A DNA stretch of 64,000 nucleotides from Bacillota bacterium (GTDB taxonomy: Bacteria; Bacillota; Sulfobacillia; JAJZYS01; JAJYTV01): positions 1 through 64,000 of the forward strand of contig JAJZAT010000006.1 of NCBI GenBank assembly GCA_021799275.1, in the 5' to 3' direction. This document shows, piece by piece, positions 1 to 9,026 of this stretch (position 1 is the first letter of the stretch; each line of letters begins with the position of its first letter). The notes below the pieces were generated by a model. That model searched no databases. It was not told the origin of the DNA and saw only the letters and a list, made by a program, of their open reading frames with translations. The position numbers were made by a program, and so were the translations under genes.

Positions 1-1
1 T

Positions 2-30
2 TGCCAAGCCAACCCTTCCTCGGCTTGGCA
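2..30. terminator. Hairpin, possible terminator
   Basis: A perfect 9-bp inverted repeat, TGCCAAGCC and GGCTTGGCA, surrounds an 11-nt pyrimidine-rich loop. There is no clear U-run on either side, so terminator function is an inference from its position at the edge of a non-coding stretch. Confidence 0.4.
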
Positions 31-52
31 GATCTCGCTCACATGCAGCCAA

Positions 53-80
53 GCCCCCGCAGACTTAGTCTTGCGGGGGC
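53..80. terminator. Hairpin, possible terminator
   Basis: A perfect 9-bp stem, GCCCCCGCA with TGCGGGGGC, has a 10-nt loop that can itself pair (GACT/AGTC). It lies 22 bp after the first hairpin, like tandem terminators behind a highly expressed operon. No T-tract follows. Confidence 0.4.
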
Positions 81-153
81 CAAACTTCCTGCCTTGCTTC
101 GCACGTCACTCCAAAGGAGCCGCACCCCGCCCATAACACACTGACCAGCAGGA

Positions 154-194
154 AACGGCTTCGTAGAGCCTTTTCAGCGCCCTACAGAGCCGTT
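154..194. repeat. Imperfect inverted repeat
   Basis: AACGGCT and AGCCGTT form a 7-bp perfect outer stem. A TCG/CAG internal mismatch and a TAG/CTA inner stem follow, with a 15-nt loop. It is the third folded element in the gene-free start of the window. Function is unknown. Confidence 0.35.
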
Positions 195-398
195 GCGGCG
201 AAACTCAGGTATGACGACGCTGCATCCCTACTCGCTACGCATACCTTTTGACGAGTGTGGATCGCCTAAAGTTTGTCCTCACGGTGGAAGCAGTTGACTC
301 CTCTACAATAAAGTCTGTCTATGGAGGTTGTCGTACTCCTTATTAGTCGGAAGAGTCATCCCTGCCGGCCACGAGTCGTGAAACCTTAGAAGCAGTCG

Positions 399-704
399 TC
401 ATTGCCTTGAGGTGCGAGTTCGACTTGCTCGTGCCTCGCCCGACTTATCTATCTTATCGATGGTTTCTGAAAGCTCGCCCAGCGTAGAAGGGGTTAGTCG
501 CAAACGGACAACTGTACCGTCGAACATGGTGTCGTAGATCTCATGCCCGCCATTGCCTAAGTACAACACGCTTGCTCCGCTGCCCAGAACAAAACTTCCA
601 CCTAGTTGACACAGACCAATCGTAACATACAGTCCGAACTCAGAGTTTTGCCATATGTCGTAGCAGGGCCACCTCTTGCCTTTGTAGGCAGGTCCAGAGA
701 TCAC
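399..704 (-). CDS. Hypothetical protein (101 aa)
   Basis: I recognise no family. The frame opens with GTG, eight bases after a good ribosome binding site (AAGGAA), which is the main reason to believe it. The product is rich in Gly, Tyr and Leu in its first 70 residues, with a basic tail of Arg, Thr and Ser. It has no signal peptide and no clear membrane helix. Base composition is less GC-rich than the flanking genes, which could mean recent acquisition or a decaying gene. It sits alone between a non-coding stretch and a convergent-free gap before the VOC gene. It could be a spurious ORF. Confidence 0.35.
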   Translation of the reverse strand: MISGPAYKGKRWPCYDIWQNSEFGLYVTIGLCQLGGSFVLGSGASVLYLGNGGHEIYDTMFDGTVVRLRLTPSTLGELSETIDKIDKSGEARASRTRTSRQ

Positions 705-840
705 GTCTCAGATTCCTTGTGAAAGCGGTTAGGCAACCTCGGACGCAGCGGCGCTCCGGTTTTCGGGCTCCAGTTCGCAGAGAGGCGAGTCCGGCCTGAG
801 CTCAGGGCAAGGTTGACGCGCGACACCCTTAGGCTGGGGT

Positions 841-1209
841 TCAGTCTGGATAAGGTGCATACCTGCGATGGAGCATGAGGACGTTTTCATCCGGATCCTT
901 GAAGAACGCCATATGGCAAACACCAGTGTCGACCGTCTCGCCGTCGAACACTACACCCCTTCCTTCGAGTTCCGCCCGGGCGGCGGCGACGTCGGCCACC
1001 TTGAGGGCAAGACCCGCGGGGCTCGGAGCGAAGGGCTGCCCGATCTGCGCAGGGTTCCATATGTCGAGCGTCACCTGACCCGCCGTAAACTCGAGATCCC
1101 ATTCTCCCTCCGTCTCCAGGGGAAGCCCGAGAGTCTCAGCGTAAAAGGCCCGTGCGCGTGGAATGTCCTGCGTGAGGAACCCCACGAAATCGACGAGTTC
1201 GACCTTCAT
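841..1209 (-). CDS. VOC-fold (glyoxalase/bleomycin-resistance family) protein
   Basis: A 122-aa single-module protein of the vicinal oxygen chelate superfamily, usually metal-dependent lyases, dioxygenases or resistance proteins. Visible signatures are the N-terminal strand VELVDFVGF, the helix RARAFYAETLGLP, and the C-terminal strand with DPDENVLMLH, whose Glu is the usual metal ligand. The start is set at ATG 1209, preceded by GAGGAGGAG at good spacing. The longer ORF in the track reads through the leader and is not used. It is monocistronic. Its 270-bp upstream region holds a hairpin and two near-identical 15-mers, suggesting control by a dedicated regulator. Substrate cannot be predicted. 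Confidence 0.8.
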   Translation of the reverse strand: MKVELVDFVGFLTQDIPRARAFYAETLGLPLETEGEWDLEFTAGQVTLDIWNPAQIGQPFAPSPAGLALKVADVAAARAELEGRGVVFDGETVDTGVCHMAFFKDPDENVLMLHRRYAPYPD

Positions 1210-1335
1210 TTGCGCTCCTCCTCGGCCATCTCTGGCGACCTGCGACAACTCGACTATTCGTGTCGGGTGGTGGCGTTTCCTACCAAAATGCACCCTCGAC
1301 CCGCCCATTGCTCGTCGTTCGCCCATCAGGCGGCA

Positions 1336-1367
1336 GTCCCTCTGCGGAGGAGCCGCCTCAGAGGGAC
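1336..1367. repeat. Hairpin in VOC gene leader region
   Basis: GTCCCTCTG and CAGAGGGAC form a 9-bp perfect stem, with a further CGG/CCG inner stem around AGGAG. On the minus strand it would lie in the 5' leader of the VOC gene, downstream of a possible -10 box TACAAT at 1375-1380. It may be an attenuator or a protein target. Confidence 0.35.
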
Positions 1368-1443
1368 AAACATTATTGTAGAAGGAGAGCCTGAGCCGAA
1401 ACGCCAGGGACACACTTTACAAAGTGCCGACAAACATAATTGT
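1365..1443. promoter_or_regulatory. Paired 15-mer repeats, candidate operators
   Basis: The 15-mer GACAAACATTATTGT occurs at 1365-1379 and GACAAACATAATTGT at 1429-1443. They differ at one position and lie 64 bp apart, about six helical turns. Between them is the palindrome CACTTTACAAAGTG (1413-1426). All are AT-rich against a GC-rich background and lie between glmS and the VOC gene. A regulator binding site is inferred. Confidence 0.4.
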
Positions 1444-1478
1444 CAGATGCCCAATAAACACAGTCCGGGCTTCAGCGC

Positions 1479-3281
1479 TTACTCTACGGTGACGGATTTG
1501 GCCAAATTTCGCGGCTGGTCGATAGGGCAACCGCGCGCTTCGGCCACTTCCACTGCCAGCAACTGCAGTGGTAGGGCCCCGAGCAGGTACGCCCCAATGC
1601 GCTCCTTAAGCGGGAGGGTAACCTGCAGCGTGGCACCGAGCTTGCTGCCGACAGCGACGCCGTAGGCCCCCCTTGCAGTGGCCTCCGCCAGTGAGCTGCG
1701 AAGCTTCACGGCATGCCTCGGGTCCGTGACGCAGACGATGACAGGCACGCGTTGATCGACGAGCGCCAGCGGGCCGTGCTTCAATTCTCCAGCCGCGAAC
1801 GCCTCGCTCCAGACGTAAGACAGCTCCTTGAGCTTGAGGGAACCTTCGCGCGCCAAGCTGAGATCCTGTCCGCGCCCGAGGAAAATGACTCCCGGGGCCT
1901 GGGCGCACGTTTCGATCAGTTCCTTGGGCAGATGGAACGCGGCGAGGAAGTCTTCGGCCACGGTCGGCACCGCCCGCAGGGCGTGCAGATCGGTGGGAGG
2001 CAGGGGACAAGCGCGCGCCTGTGCCAAGGCCGCGGTGAGGAGCTCGAGGGCAATGACCTGCGTCGTGAAGGCCTTCGTCGACGCCACGGAGATCTCGAAG
2101 CCTGCCCTCAGATCCAGAACGTAGTCACTCTCGCGTGCGATCGTCGATGCAGGAGCATTCACCAGCGACAGCACCTTTGCGCCGAGGTCGCGGGCGTGGC
2201 GCAAGGCGGCCAGGGTGTCGATCGTCTCACCCGACTGACTGACGGCAATCGCCAGCGTGCCTGGTTCTAGGAAGGTTCGCGTGTCCCGGAACTCGCTGGC
2301 GAGTTCCGCCTGCGCGGGGAGGTGCACCACCTCGGCGAGGCGCTCCACGGCCATCTGGCACGCGTGCAGCGACGAACCCATCGCCAGGAAGACGATGCGC
2401 TCCACGGAGCGCAGGAACTCCTGGTCGATGCCGTCGTCGCGCAGGTTGACTTGGCCAACGTCGTCCAGCCGGCCCGCCATGACGCGCCGCCAGGCGATCG
2501 GCTGCTCCATGAGCTCCTTGCGGTAGAACGTGCCGTGCTCGCCCGCGTCGGGCAACTCGCCGTCGCCCTCGATCGGGTGCAGGGTCTTCGCAATCGGCTC
2601 AAGGTCCTCCAAACGGAAGACTTCGATCTTGCCGGGGCGGATGTCCGCGATCTCCCCGTCATCCAGGTAGATGCACTCACTGAGCCAGGGAGCGAGAGCG
2701 ATCGCTCCCGATGCCACGTAGGCCTCGTTCTCGGTTGCGCCGATGGCGATCGGGCTCGTGCGGCGCACTGCGACGAGTCGGTCCGGCTGGTGCACATCCA
2801 TGACGAGCAGGGCGTACGCCCCCTCGCACCTGCGCGCAACCTCGCTCAGGCGCACGCGAAGGTCCGCTGGCCCCGTCTCGAGCAGATGGGCTACGAGTTC
2901 TGAGTCGGTCTCGGAACGCAGCACATGTCCGGCGTTGAGCAGTTCGGCGCGCAACTCGTCGGCGTTCTCGATGATGCCGTTGTGGACGATCGCGTTCTCG
3001 CCCTTGCAGTCCGTGTGCGGATGGGCATTGCGGTCCGAGACGCCGCCGTGCGTCGCCCAGCGCGTGTGCCCGATGCCGATGTGGCTCGGGGGTGGCGGCG
3101 ACTCGGCCAGGACCTCCTCCAGAACCCGAAGGGCTCCCGCCTTGCGCCGCAGATAGATGCTGCCTTCATCCTCGAGCGCTATGCCCGCCGAATCGTAACC
3201 GCGGTATTCAAGGCGCTTGAGGCCACCCAGGAGCACCTCCGCTGCCTGTTTCGGCCCGACGTAGCCCATGATGCCGCACAT
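1479..3281 (-). CDS. glmS: Glutamine-fructose-6-phosphate aminotransferase (isomerizing)
   Basis: This 600-aa cytosolic enzyme makes glucosamine-6-phosphate from fructose-6-phosphate and glutamine, the first step toward UDP-GlcNAc and peptidoglycan. The glutaminase domain begins with the catalytic Cys immediately after Met (MCGIMGYVG), which fixes the start at 3281 rather than nine codons upstream. The GHTRWATHG and HNGIIEN motifs follow. Two SIS sugar-isomerase domains fill residues of about 280-600 (SQSGETIDT, EGSLKLKELSY), ending in LAKSVTVE as in the family. Length is normal. It is monocistronic, preceded by a glmS ribozyme, so expression should fall when glucosamine-6-phosphate is abundant. 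Confidence 0.97.
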   Translation of the reverse strand: MCGIMGYVGPKQAAEVLLGGLKRLEYRGYDSAGIALEDEGSIYLRRKAGALRVLEEVLAESPPPPSHIGIGHTRWATHGGVSDRNAHPHTDCKGENAIVHNGIIENADELRAELLNAGHVLRSETDSELVAHLLETGPADLRVRLSEVARRCEGAYALLVMDVHQPDRLVAVRRTSPIAIGATENEAYVASGAIALAPWLSECIYLDDGEIADIRPGKIEVFRLEDLEPIAKTLHPIEGDGELPDAGEHGTFYRKELMEQPIAWRRVMAGRLDDVGQVNLRDDGIDQEFLRSVERIVFLAMGSSLHACQMAVERLAEVVHLPAQAELASEFRDTRTFLEPGTLAIAVSQSGETIDTLAALRHARDLGAKVLSLVNAPASTIARESDYVLDLRAGFEISVASTKAFTTQVIALELLTAALAQARACPLPPTDLHALRAVPTVAEDFLAAFHLPKELIETCAQAPGVIFLGRGQDLSLAREGSLKLKELSYVWSEAFAAGELKHGPLALVDQRVPVIVCVTDPRHAVKLRSSLAEATARGAYGVAVGSKLGATLQVTLPLKERIGAYLLGALPLQLLAVEVAEARGCPIDQPRNLAKSVTVE

Positions 3282-3364
3282 ATGCAAAAACACCCCTTCT
3301 GACCGCATGTGAACGCGAGACTCGCGCAGGCCATGCAGATAGAGGGGTGCGCAAACGCGACCCT

Positions 3365-3504
3365 CGCCTGCCGACCCTTTTCCCCCGAGGGATCGCTCCC
3401 TGGCTTTGTGAGGTCTTTGACGGTCCAGGCCAACCGGGGGTCACCCGCCGAAAGCTCCGAGATCCCCCACCTCGTCCACTCGCCCGAAGGCGAGTGCTGG
3501 CGCT
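3365..3504 (-). ncRNA. glmS ribozyme (GlcN6P-activated self-cleaving RNA)
   Basis: The minus-strand leader of glmS carries the hallmark core of this ribozyme. An AGCGCC cleavage site (scission expected between 3504 and 3503) is followed by a P2 hairpin CACTCGCC-TTCG-GGCGAGTG. Then come GACGAGGTGGGG, the segment TTTCGGCGGGTGACCCCC and CGGTT. These match the conserved catalytic core known from Bacillus glmS leaders. P3/P4 elements toward the gene are recognisable but less certain, so the 3' boundary is approximate. Binding of glucosamine-6-phosphate triggers cleavage and mRNA decay in known examples. Confidence 0.93.
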
Positions 3505-3610
3505 TGTATGTGTTTGCATGGCGATGCGTAGCGATGTGTCGCGACGCTCACTGGACCGAGTTTCGCACGCGAGGGTGAGGCGCGCAAGTGCCTCTACCTG
3601 GCTCGTGTGC

Positions 3611-3616
3611 TATACT
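3611..3616 (+). promoter_or_regulatory. Extended -10 promoter of tatA
   Basis: TGCTATACT gives a TGn extension plus a near-consensus -10 (TATACT), about 48 bp before the tatA start. No good -35 box is seen at the expected place, as is common with extended -10 promoters. Confidence 0.5.
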
Positions 3617-3663
3617 GTACGCATTCTGATCGCGGGGGGACCGCGGCAAAGGAGCGCTTAACT

Positions 3664-3858
3664 ATGGATATCCTTTCGCCGGTCCACCTCATCATCATCC
3701 TAGCGCTCGCCCTGTTGCTGTTCGGACCCAAGCGTCTGCCCGAGCTGGGACAAGGCCTCGGCAAGACGATCAGAGAATTCCGCAAGGCCATGCAGGAAGG
3801 ATCGGACGCTGCGGATAAGCCCGCCGCTCCGCCCTCCAAGGAGGAAGAGCTTCGCTGA
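3664..3858 (+). CDS. tatA: Sec-independent translocase subunit TatA
   Basis: A 64-aa TatA/TatE-type component of the twin-arginine translocase, which forms the pore-like oligomer in the cytoplasmic membrane. One N-terminal membrane helix (residues 7-20) is followed by the invariant FGPKRLPELGQGLGK hinge. The amphipathic helix and an acidic Lys/Glu tail follow. The start is ATG 3664 with AAAGGAGC nine bases upstream. The 19 extra codons in the track are upstream leader. tatC lies 4.3 kb downstream at 8123 rather than adjacent. The Rieske protein at 10978 has a twin-arginine motif and is a likely substrate. Confidence 0.93.
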   Translation: MDILSPVHLIIILALALLLFGPKRLPELGQGLGKTIREFRKAMQEGSDAADKPAAPPSKEEELR

Positions 3859-3874
3859 TGCTCCCCCGCTCCAG

Positions 3875-4474
3875 ATGACGCCGGAGCACTTGCGTGAGCT
3901 ACTAACCCAGTACGGCTATCCTTTGCTGTTGTTGGTCAGCACGATCGAAGGCACGGGCATGCCCGGCCCGATCGAGCTGTTTTTTGTTGCCGCGGGCGTG
4001 CTGATCGGGCGCGGCGAGATGTCCCTCACCATGGTGTGGCTGGTCGTGACGATCGGCAACGTGCTTGGCAACGCGATCGGCTACGGCGTGGGTCGTATGG
4101 GCGGCAGGCCGCTCCTGGACCGGGCCATGCGCATGCTGCACATACCGCCGCGGGCCATGCAGCGCGTCGAGGAATGGTTTGGTCGTTACGGCCTCTTCGC
4201 GCAGGCGATCTCGCGCTGGATCGGGGTGACACGGACCCCCGCGATTCTGGGCGCGGGCGTGGTGCGCGCGCCTCTGCTGCCCTACCTGCTCGGATCACTG
4301 ATCGGTGACGGCATCTGGGCTCTCTTCTGGTCTTTGCTTGGCATGGGCATCGGCAAGGGTGTGGAGAGTCTCATCAATCACGGCGTCGGGCTGATCACGC
4401 TCGCCGTGGTCGTGGTGGCCGCGGCCGCTCTGGCATGGTGGTGGCTGTTGCGCCGGTCACGCAGCCAGGGGTAG
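3875..4474 (+). CDS. DedA/VTT-family membrane protein
   Basis: A 199-aa integral membrane protein of the DedA (SNARE-associated/VTT) family, linked to undecaprenyl-phosphate or phospholipid flipping and membrane homeostasis. The family signature appears as STIEGTGMPGPIE near residue 20. A central region with RWIGVTRTPAILGAG is followed by hydrophobic helices at the C terminus. It follows tatA by 16 bp and may be co-transcribed. No strong ribosome binding site precedes ATG 3875, and no better in-frame start exists. Length fits the family. Substrate is not predictable. Confidence 0.85.
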   Translation: MTPEHLRELLTQYGYPLLLLVSTIEGTGMPGPIELFFVAAGVLIGRGEMSLTMVWLVVTIGNVLGNAIGYGVGRMGGRPLLDRAMRMLHIPPRAMQRVEEWFGRYGLFAQAISRWIGVTRTPAILGAGVVRAPLLPYLLGSLIGDGIWALFWSLLGMGIGKGVESLINHGVGLITLAVVVVAAAALAWWWLLRRSRSQG

Positions 4475-4559
4475 GAGATGGGCAGTCCAGGTATGCAAAG
4501 TTTACTGAACAGCATTCGGGTTTAATGCCTTGAACCTGCGCCGAGCGGGCGGGCATAAT

Positions 4560-4576
4560 CGCCTCCTGTGGAGGCG
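4560..4576 (+). promoter_or_regulatory. RBS-sequestering hairpin before AbrB-like gene
   Basis: CGCCTCC-TGT-GGAGGCG is a perfect 7-bp stem that includes the whole GGAGG Shine-Dalgarno of the next gene, followed 7 bases later by GTG 4584. Translation would need the stem to open, so translational control or low basal expression is inferred. Confidence 0.45.
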
Positions 4577-4583
4577 ATGGGCA

Positions 4584-4793
4584 GTGATGGTCAATGTTGG
4601 AAAGGACGGGCTGGTCGAGATCCCGGCAGAAGTGCGCCAGAGCCTGGGCCTGGCGCCCGGAACCTATTACCGGATCCTTCAATGTGGCCAAGACATGGTG
4701 CTGCAGCGGCTCGAGGATGCGCACCTGCGCTGCTTGACGCTGGAGATGGGCGCAGATACAATACATTCCGCTAGTAGCACTCAGCACGAGTGA
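4584..4793 (+). CDS. AbrB/MazE-like DNA-binding protein (SpoVT-AbrB fold)
   Basis: A small protein of about 69 aa. Residues 1-45 fit the swapped-hairpin AbrB fold (VGKDGLVEIPAEVRQSLGL), the pattern of transition-state regulators and antitoxins. No toxin gene is adjacent, so a stand-alone regulator is more likely. GTG 4584 gives a nine-base spacing from GGAGG; ATG 4587 is the alternative. The upstream in-frame ORF extension lacks a ribosome binding site. The 3' end of this gene contains the groESL promoter and overlaps the CIRCE operator, so transcription through it would interfere with groESL initiation. Target genes are unknown. Confidence 0.7.
   Translation: MMVNVGKDGLVEIPAEVRQSLGLAPGTYYRILQCGQDMVLQRLEDAHLRCLTLEMGADTIHSASSTQHE
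4734..4762 (+). promoter_or_regulatory. Sigma-A promoter of groESL
   Basis: TTGACG (4734-4739), a 17-bp spacer and TACAAT (4757-4762) form a near-consensus housekeeping promoter inside the AbrB-like gene, 12 bp before the CIRCE element. Confidence 0.85.
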
Positions 4794-4800
4794 GTGCCAA
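4774..4800 (+). promoter_or_regulatory. CIRCE operator (HrcA site)
   Basis: GTAGCACTC-N9-GAGTGCCAA differs from the consensus TTAGCACTC-N9-GAGTGCTAA at one base per arm. It lies just after the predicted transcription start, where HrcA represses groESL in Bacillota. hrcA itself is not in the window. Confidence 0.92.
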
Positions 4801-4817
4801 CAAGGAGGAGGGATCCT

Positions 4818-6763
<1,946 letters not shown>

Positions 6764-6779
6764 ACCTCGAGAGGTCTGA

Positions 6780-6806
6780 CCGAGCCCCCGCGTCGCGGGG
6801 GCTCGG
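6780..6806 (+). terminator. groESL terminator
   Basis: CCGAGCCCCCGC and GCGGGGGCTCGG pair perfectly over 12 bp around a GTC loop, 16 bp after the groEL stop, followed by CTGTTTG. Confidence 0.85.
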
Positions 6807-6867
6807 CTGTTTGCTGGCGTCCCTTTGTGATCGGTATGATGGGGGACGAAACTGGGACGAGGAAGGT

Positions 6868-8094
6868 ATGTCCGTGTCCTCTCCGCGTGGGTTCACGATA
6901 GAGGAAGCTATTGGCCGCTTTACGGTTGGGCTCGAACCGGTTGCATCCGAAGAAGTGGCGCTGGATGAGGCACTTGGCCGCGTATTGGCGGGACCTGTGC
7001 TGGCAGGGCGCCTCGTCCCGGACACCCCGCGGTCGGCCGTCGACGGTTGGGCATTGCGGACGGGCGATACGGAGTCGGCTTCGTCGGAAACGCCGGTACG
7101 ACTGCGCATCGTCGGATCGGCTCTTGCTGGGCATCCGTCCGGCGACGCCTTGGCGCCGGGCGAAGCCGTGCGCATCACCACGGGCGGTGTGGTGCCGGAA
7201 GGCGCGGACGCCTCGGAGTTCCAGGAGGTGTGCCGGGTAGAGGAGGGCTACGTGCTCCTGTCCCGGCCGGTCAGGCCTGGCGCCAATGTTCGCCAGGCAG
7301 GAGAGGACATGGTGCCCGGGCAGGAGCTCCTGAGCGGGGGTCTTCGCATCCGGCCCGAAAGCCTCGGTCTTCTCGCGACCTTGGCGCAGCAGAGCGTCCA
7401 AGTGCGGCGCAGGTTGAGGGTGCGCTTCGTCTCGACCGGAGACGAAATCTACCGGCTCGGCGAGCCGCTGTCCCCGGGTGGGACCTACGACTCCAACAGC
7501 CTGCAGATTTCGGCCCACCTGAGAGCGCTCGGCGCCATCGTCGAGCTGCGCGGGCCGGTCGAGGACTCGGCCGAGGCGATCGCAGAGGCGTGCCGCGGCG
7601 ACGACTACGACATGCTCCTCACCTCGGGTGGTGTGTCGGTGGGGCCGGCGGATCGGATCGGCGAGGTGGGTCGCATGCTGGGAGCGTCGGTCTGCTTCCA
7701 CTGGGCCCGCATGCGTCCGGGAGCACCTACGATGGGCCTGCGGCTCAACGGTCATCCATGGCTTGGGCTCAGTGGAAACCCTCTCTCGGCGCAGGTCGGG
7801 TTCGACCTCTTCGGGCGCGCAGCGATCGCACGCCTTCTAGGCGCCAGGCCAAGCATCCGGCGCGCTGAGGCGCAACTGATGGAGGAGTTCCGTGGCAAAG
7901 CCCCCGACGCCCCGAGACTATTGCGCGCAAGCCTTGCCCTCGTGGGCGGCGCGATCGAAGCCCGCGTCCACGCCTACCAATCGTCCGGCGGCGTGCGGGC
8001 CATGGCGCAGACGAACGGCTACGTCGTCCAGCCGGAAGGCGTTTCCGTGCTGCCTGCCGGCAGCCCGGTGACGGCGCTCGTCATTCTGCCGTGA
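6868..8094 (+). CDS. moeA: Molybdopterin molybdenumtransferase MoeA
   Basis: A 408-aa enzyme that inserts molybdate into adenylylated molybdopterin at the last step of molybdenum cofactor synthesis. Recognised segments are PRSAVDGWAL near residue 55, ITTGGVVPEGADA, the MoaB/Mog-like domain with STGDEI, YDSNSLQI and LTSGGVSVG, and the late GLSGNPLSAQVGFDLF. A domain IV with VQPEGVSVLPAGSPVTALVI follows. The start is ATG 6868 after GAGGAAGG; the ORF track extension overlaps the groEL terminator. tatC follows after 28 bp. Molybdoenzymes are typical Tat substrates, so the pairing with tatC makes sense. Confidence 0.93.
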   Translation: MSVSSPRGFTIEEAIGRFTVGLEPVASEEVALDEALGRVLAGPVLAGRLVPDTPRSAVDGWALRTGDTESASSETPVRLRIVGSALAGHPSGDALAPGEAVRITTGGVVPEGADASEFQEVCRVEEGYVLLSRPVRPGANVRQAGEDMVPGQELLSGGLRIRPESLGLLATLAQQSVQVRRRLRVRFVSTGDEIYRLGEPLSPGGTYDSNSLQISAHLRALGAIVELRGPVEDSAEAIAEACRGDDYDMLLTSGGVSVGPADRIGEVGRMLGASVCFHWARMRPGAPTMGLRLNGHPWLGLSGNPLSAQVGFDLFGRAAIARLLGARPSIRRAEAQLMEEFRGKAPDAPRLLRASLALVGGAIEARVHAYQSSGGVRAMAQTNGYVVQPEGVSVLPAGSPVTALVILP

Positions 8095-8122
8095 ACGGCG
8101 CGCGCGCTTGGAGGTCAAGCCG

Positions 8123-8845
8123 TTGAACGATCGACCCATGCCGCTCGGGGAACATCTGCGCGAGTTGCGCAACCGGCTGATCGTCTACCTGCTCTTTCTC
8201 ATCCCGGTGGGTGTCTACGCCTTCATCAAGGCGCGGCTGATCGTGCGCTTCCTTCTCCTGCCCACGCACGGCGCGGTACACAGCCTGATCGTCCTGAGCC
8301 CCACCGAGGGTCTCTACACGTTCATCGAACTGGCTCTGGTTGCGGGCTTCGTGGTGACGTCACCGATTCTCATCTATGAGATCGCCGCATTCGTTCGGCC
8401 GGCGCTCGAACCCTCGGAGCGACACCTCGTGATCGTGTATGCGCCGATCGTGCTTCTGCTCTTCGTGGTCGGGTTGGCCTTCGGCTACTTCGTCTTTCTC
8501 CCCGTGGTGCTGCACTTCGTCCTCCAGTTTGCGACGGCGCCGTTCCAAGCGTTTATCAGCCTCGGCAAGTACATCGGCTTTATCGTCAACCTGACGCTGC
8601 CGTTCGGACTCATCTTCGAACTGCCCGTTGTGGTCTACGGCCTGACCCGCGTGGGTATCCTCACCCCGGCCTTCCTCCGCAAGCAGCGGCGGATCGCGAT
8701 TCTCGTCATCTTTGTCGTCGCCGCGGCAGTTACGCCACCGGACGCCTTCTCGATGATGGTCATGGTCGTGCCGATGCTTGTACTCTATGAGGTATCGATC
8801 CTGGTGTCCGAACTCGCCGCCCGCAGACACCCACCCATGGTATAA
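8123..8845 (+). CDS. tatC: Sec-independent translocase subunit TatC
   Basis: A 240-aa six-helix membrane protein that recognises twin-arginine signal peptides. The N-terminal MPLGEHLRELRNRLI, the periplasmic LSPTEGLYTFIELALVAG loop with its conserved Glu, and AAVTPPDAFSMM near the C terminus are diagnostic. Start TTG 8123 sits eight bases after GGAGGT. The upstream TTG reported by the track is part of that ribosome binding site. The stop codon TAA is embedded in the TATAAT box that drives the following tRNA-Sec gene. Confidence 0.95.
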   Translation: MNDRPMPLGEHLRELRNRLIVYLLFLIPVGVYAFIKARLIVRFLLLPTHGAVHSLIVLSPTEGLYTFIELALVAGFVVTSPILIYEIAAFVRPALEPSERHLVIVYAPIVLLLFVVGLAFGYFVFLPVVLHFVLQFATAPFQAFISLGKYIGFIVNLTLPFGLIFELPVVVYGLTRVGILTPAFLRKQRRIAILVIFVVAAAVTPPDAFSMMVMVVPMLVLYEVSILVSELAARRHPPMV

Positions 8846-8846
8846 T
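8838..8846 (+). promoter_or_regulatory. Extended -10 promoter of tRNA-Sec
   Basis: TGGTATAAT is a perfect -10 with TGn extension, seven bases before the first base of the tRNA. It shares its TAA with the tatC stop codon. No good -35 is seen. Confidence 0.65.
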
Positions 8847-8852
8847 GCTCGC

Positions 8853-8948
8853 GGGAACAGACGGCCTGCTGGTGCAGCCCCTGGACTTCAAATCCAGCCG
8901 GCGGGCTTTACGGTCCGCGGTGGGTTCGATTCCCACCTGCTCCCGCCA
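8853..8948 (+). tRNA. selC: Selenocysteine tRNA (anticodon UCA)
   Basis: The anticodon arm CTGGA-CTTCAAA-TCCAG is identical to known bacterial selC and gives anticodon UCA for UGA recoding. The gene has an 8-bp acceptor stem (GGGAACAG with CTGCTCCC, one A-C mismatch at the fifth pair), a long variable arm, and a T arm GTGGG-TTCGATT-CCCAC. Discriminator G and an encoded CCA complete it. Total is 96 nt with CCA. selA, selB and selD are not in the window. The long ORF 8778-9656 runs through this gene only because the downstream CDS frame is open. Confidence 0.97.
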
Positions 8949-9026
8949 ATTTTCACCGTGGAACGCGGGCGGCGTCTGCTGCCCGCACCTTCGTGTCTGC
9001 GTGCTGTAGGGAGGAACCCTGAGGGG

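Larger units (their letters stand above)
1..398. other. Non-coding start of the window, hairpin cluster
   Basis: No credible protein-coding gene is visible on either strand. The stretch is visibly less GC-rich than the rest of the window and carries three inverted repeats in its first 200 bases, annotated separately. A TTGACT box lies near 293, but no open frame follows it. It could be the trailer of an operon (for example stable RNA) lying to the left. I recognise no tRNA or 5S rRNA sequence. Confidence 0.5.

Noticed and set aside
868-1665. 265-aa plus-strand ORF over the VOC gene and the end of glmS
   Set aside because: It is antisense to two well-supported genes, has no ribosome binding site or recognisable domain, and shows typical high-GC shadow composition.
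8778-9026. N-terminal extension of the DUF502 protein through the tRNA-Sec gene
   Set aside because: The frame happens to be open across the tRNA; the family starts at MEEPVRHS and GGGAGGAA precedes ATG 9027.
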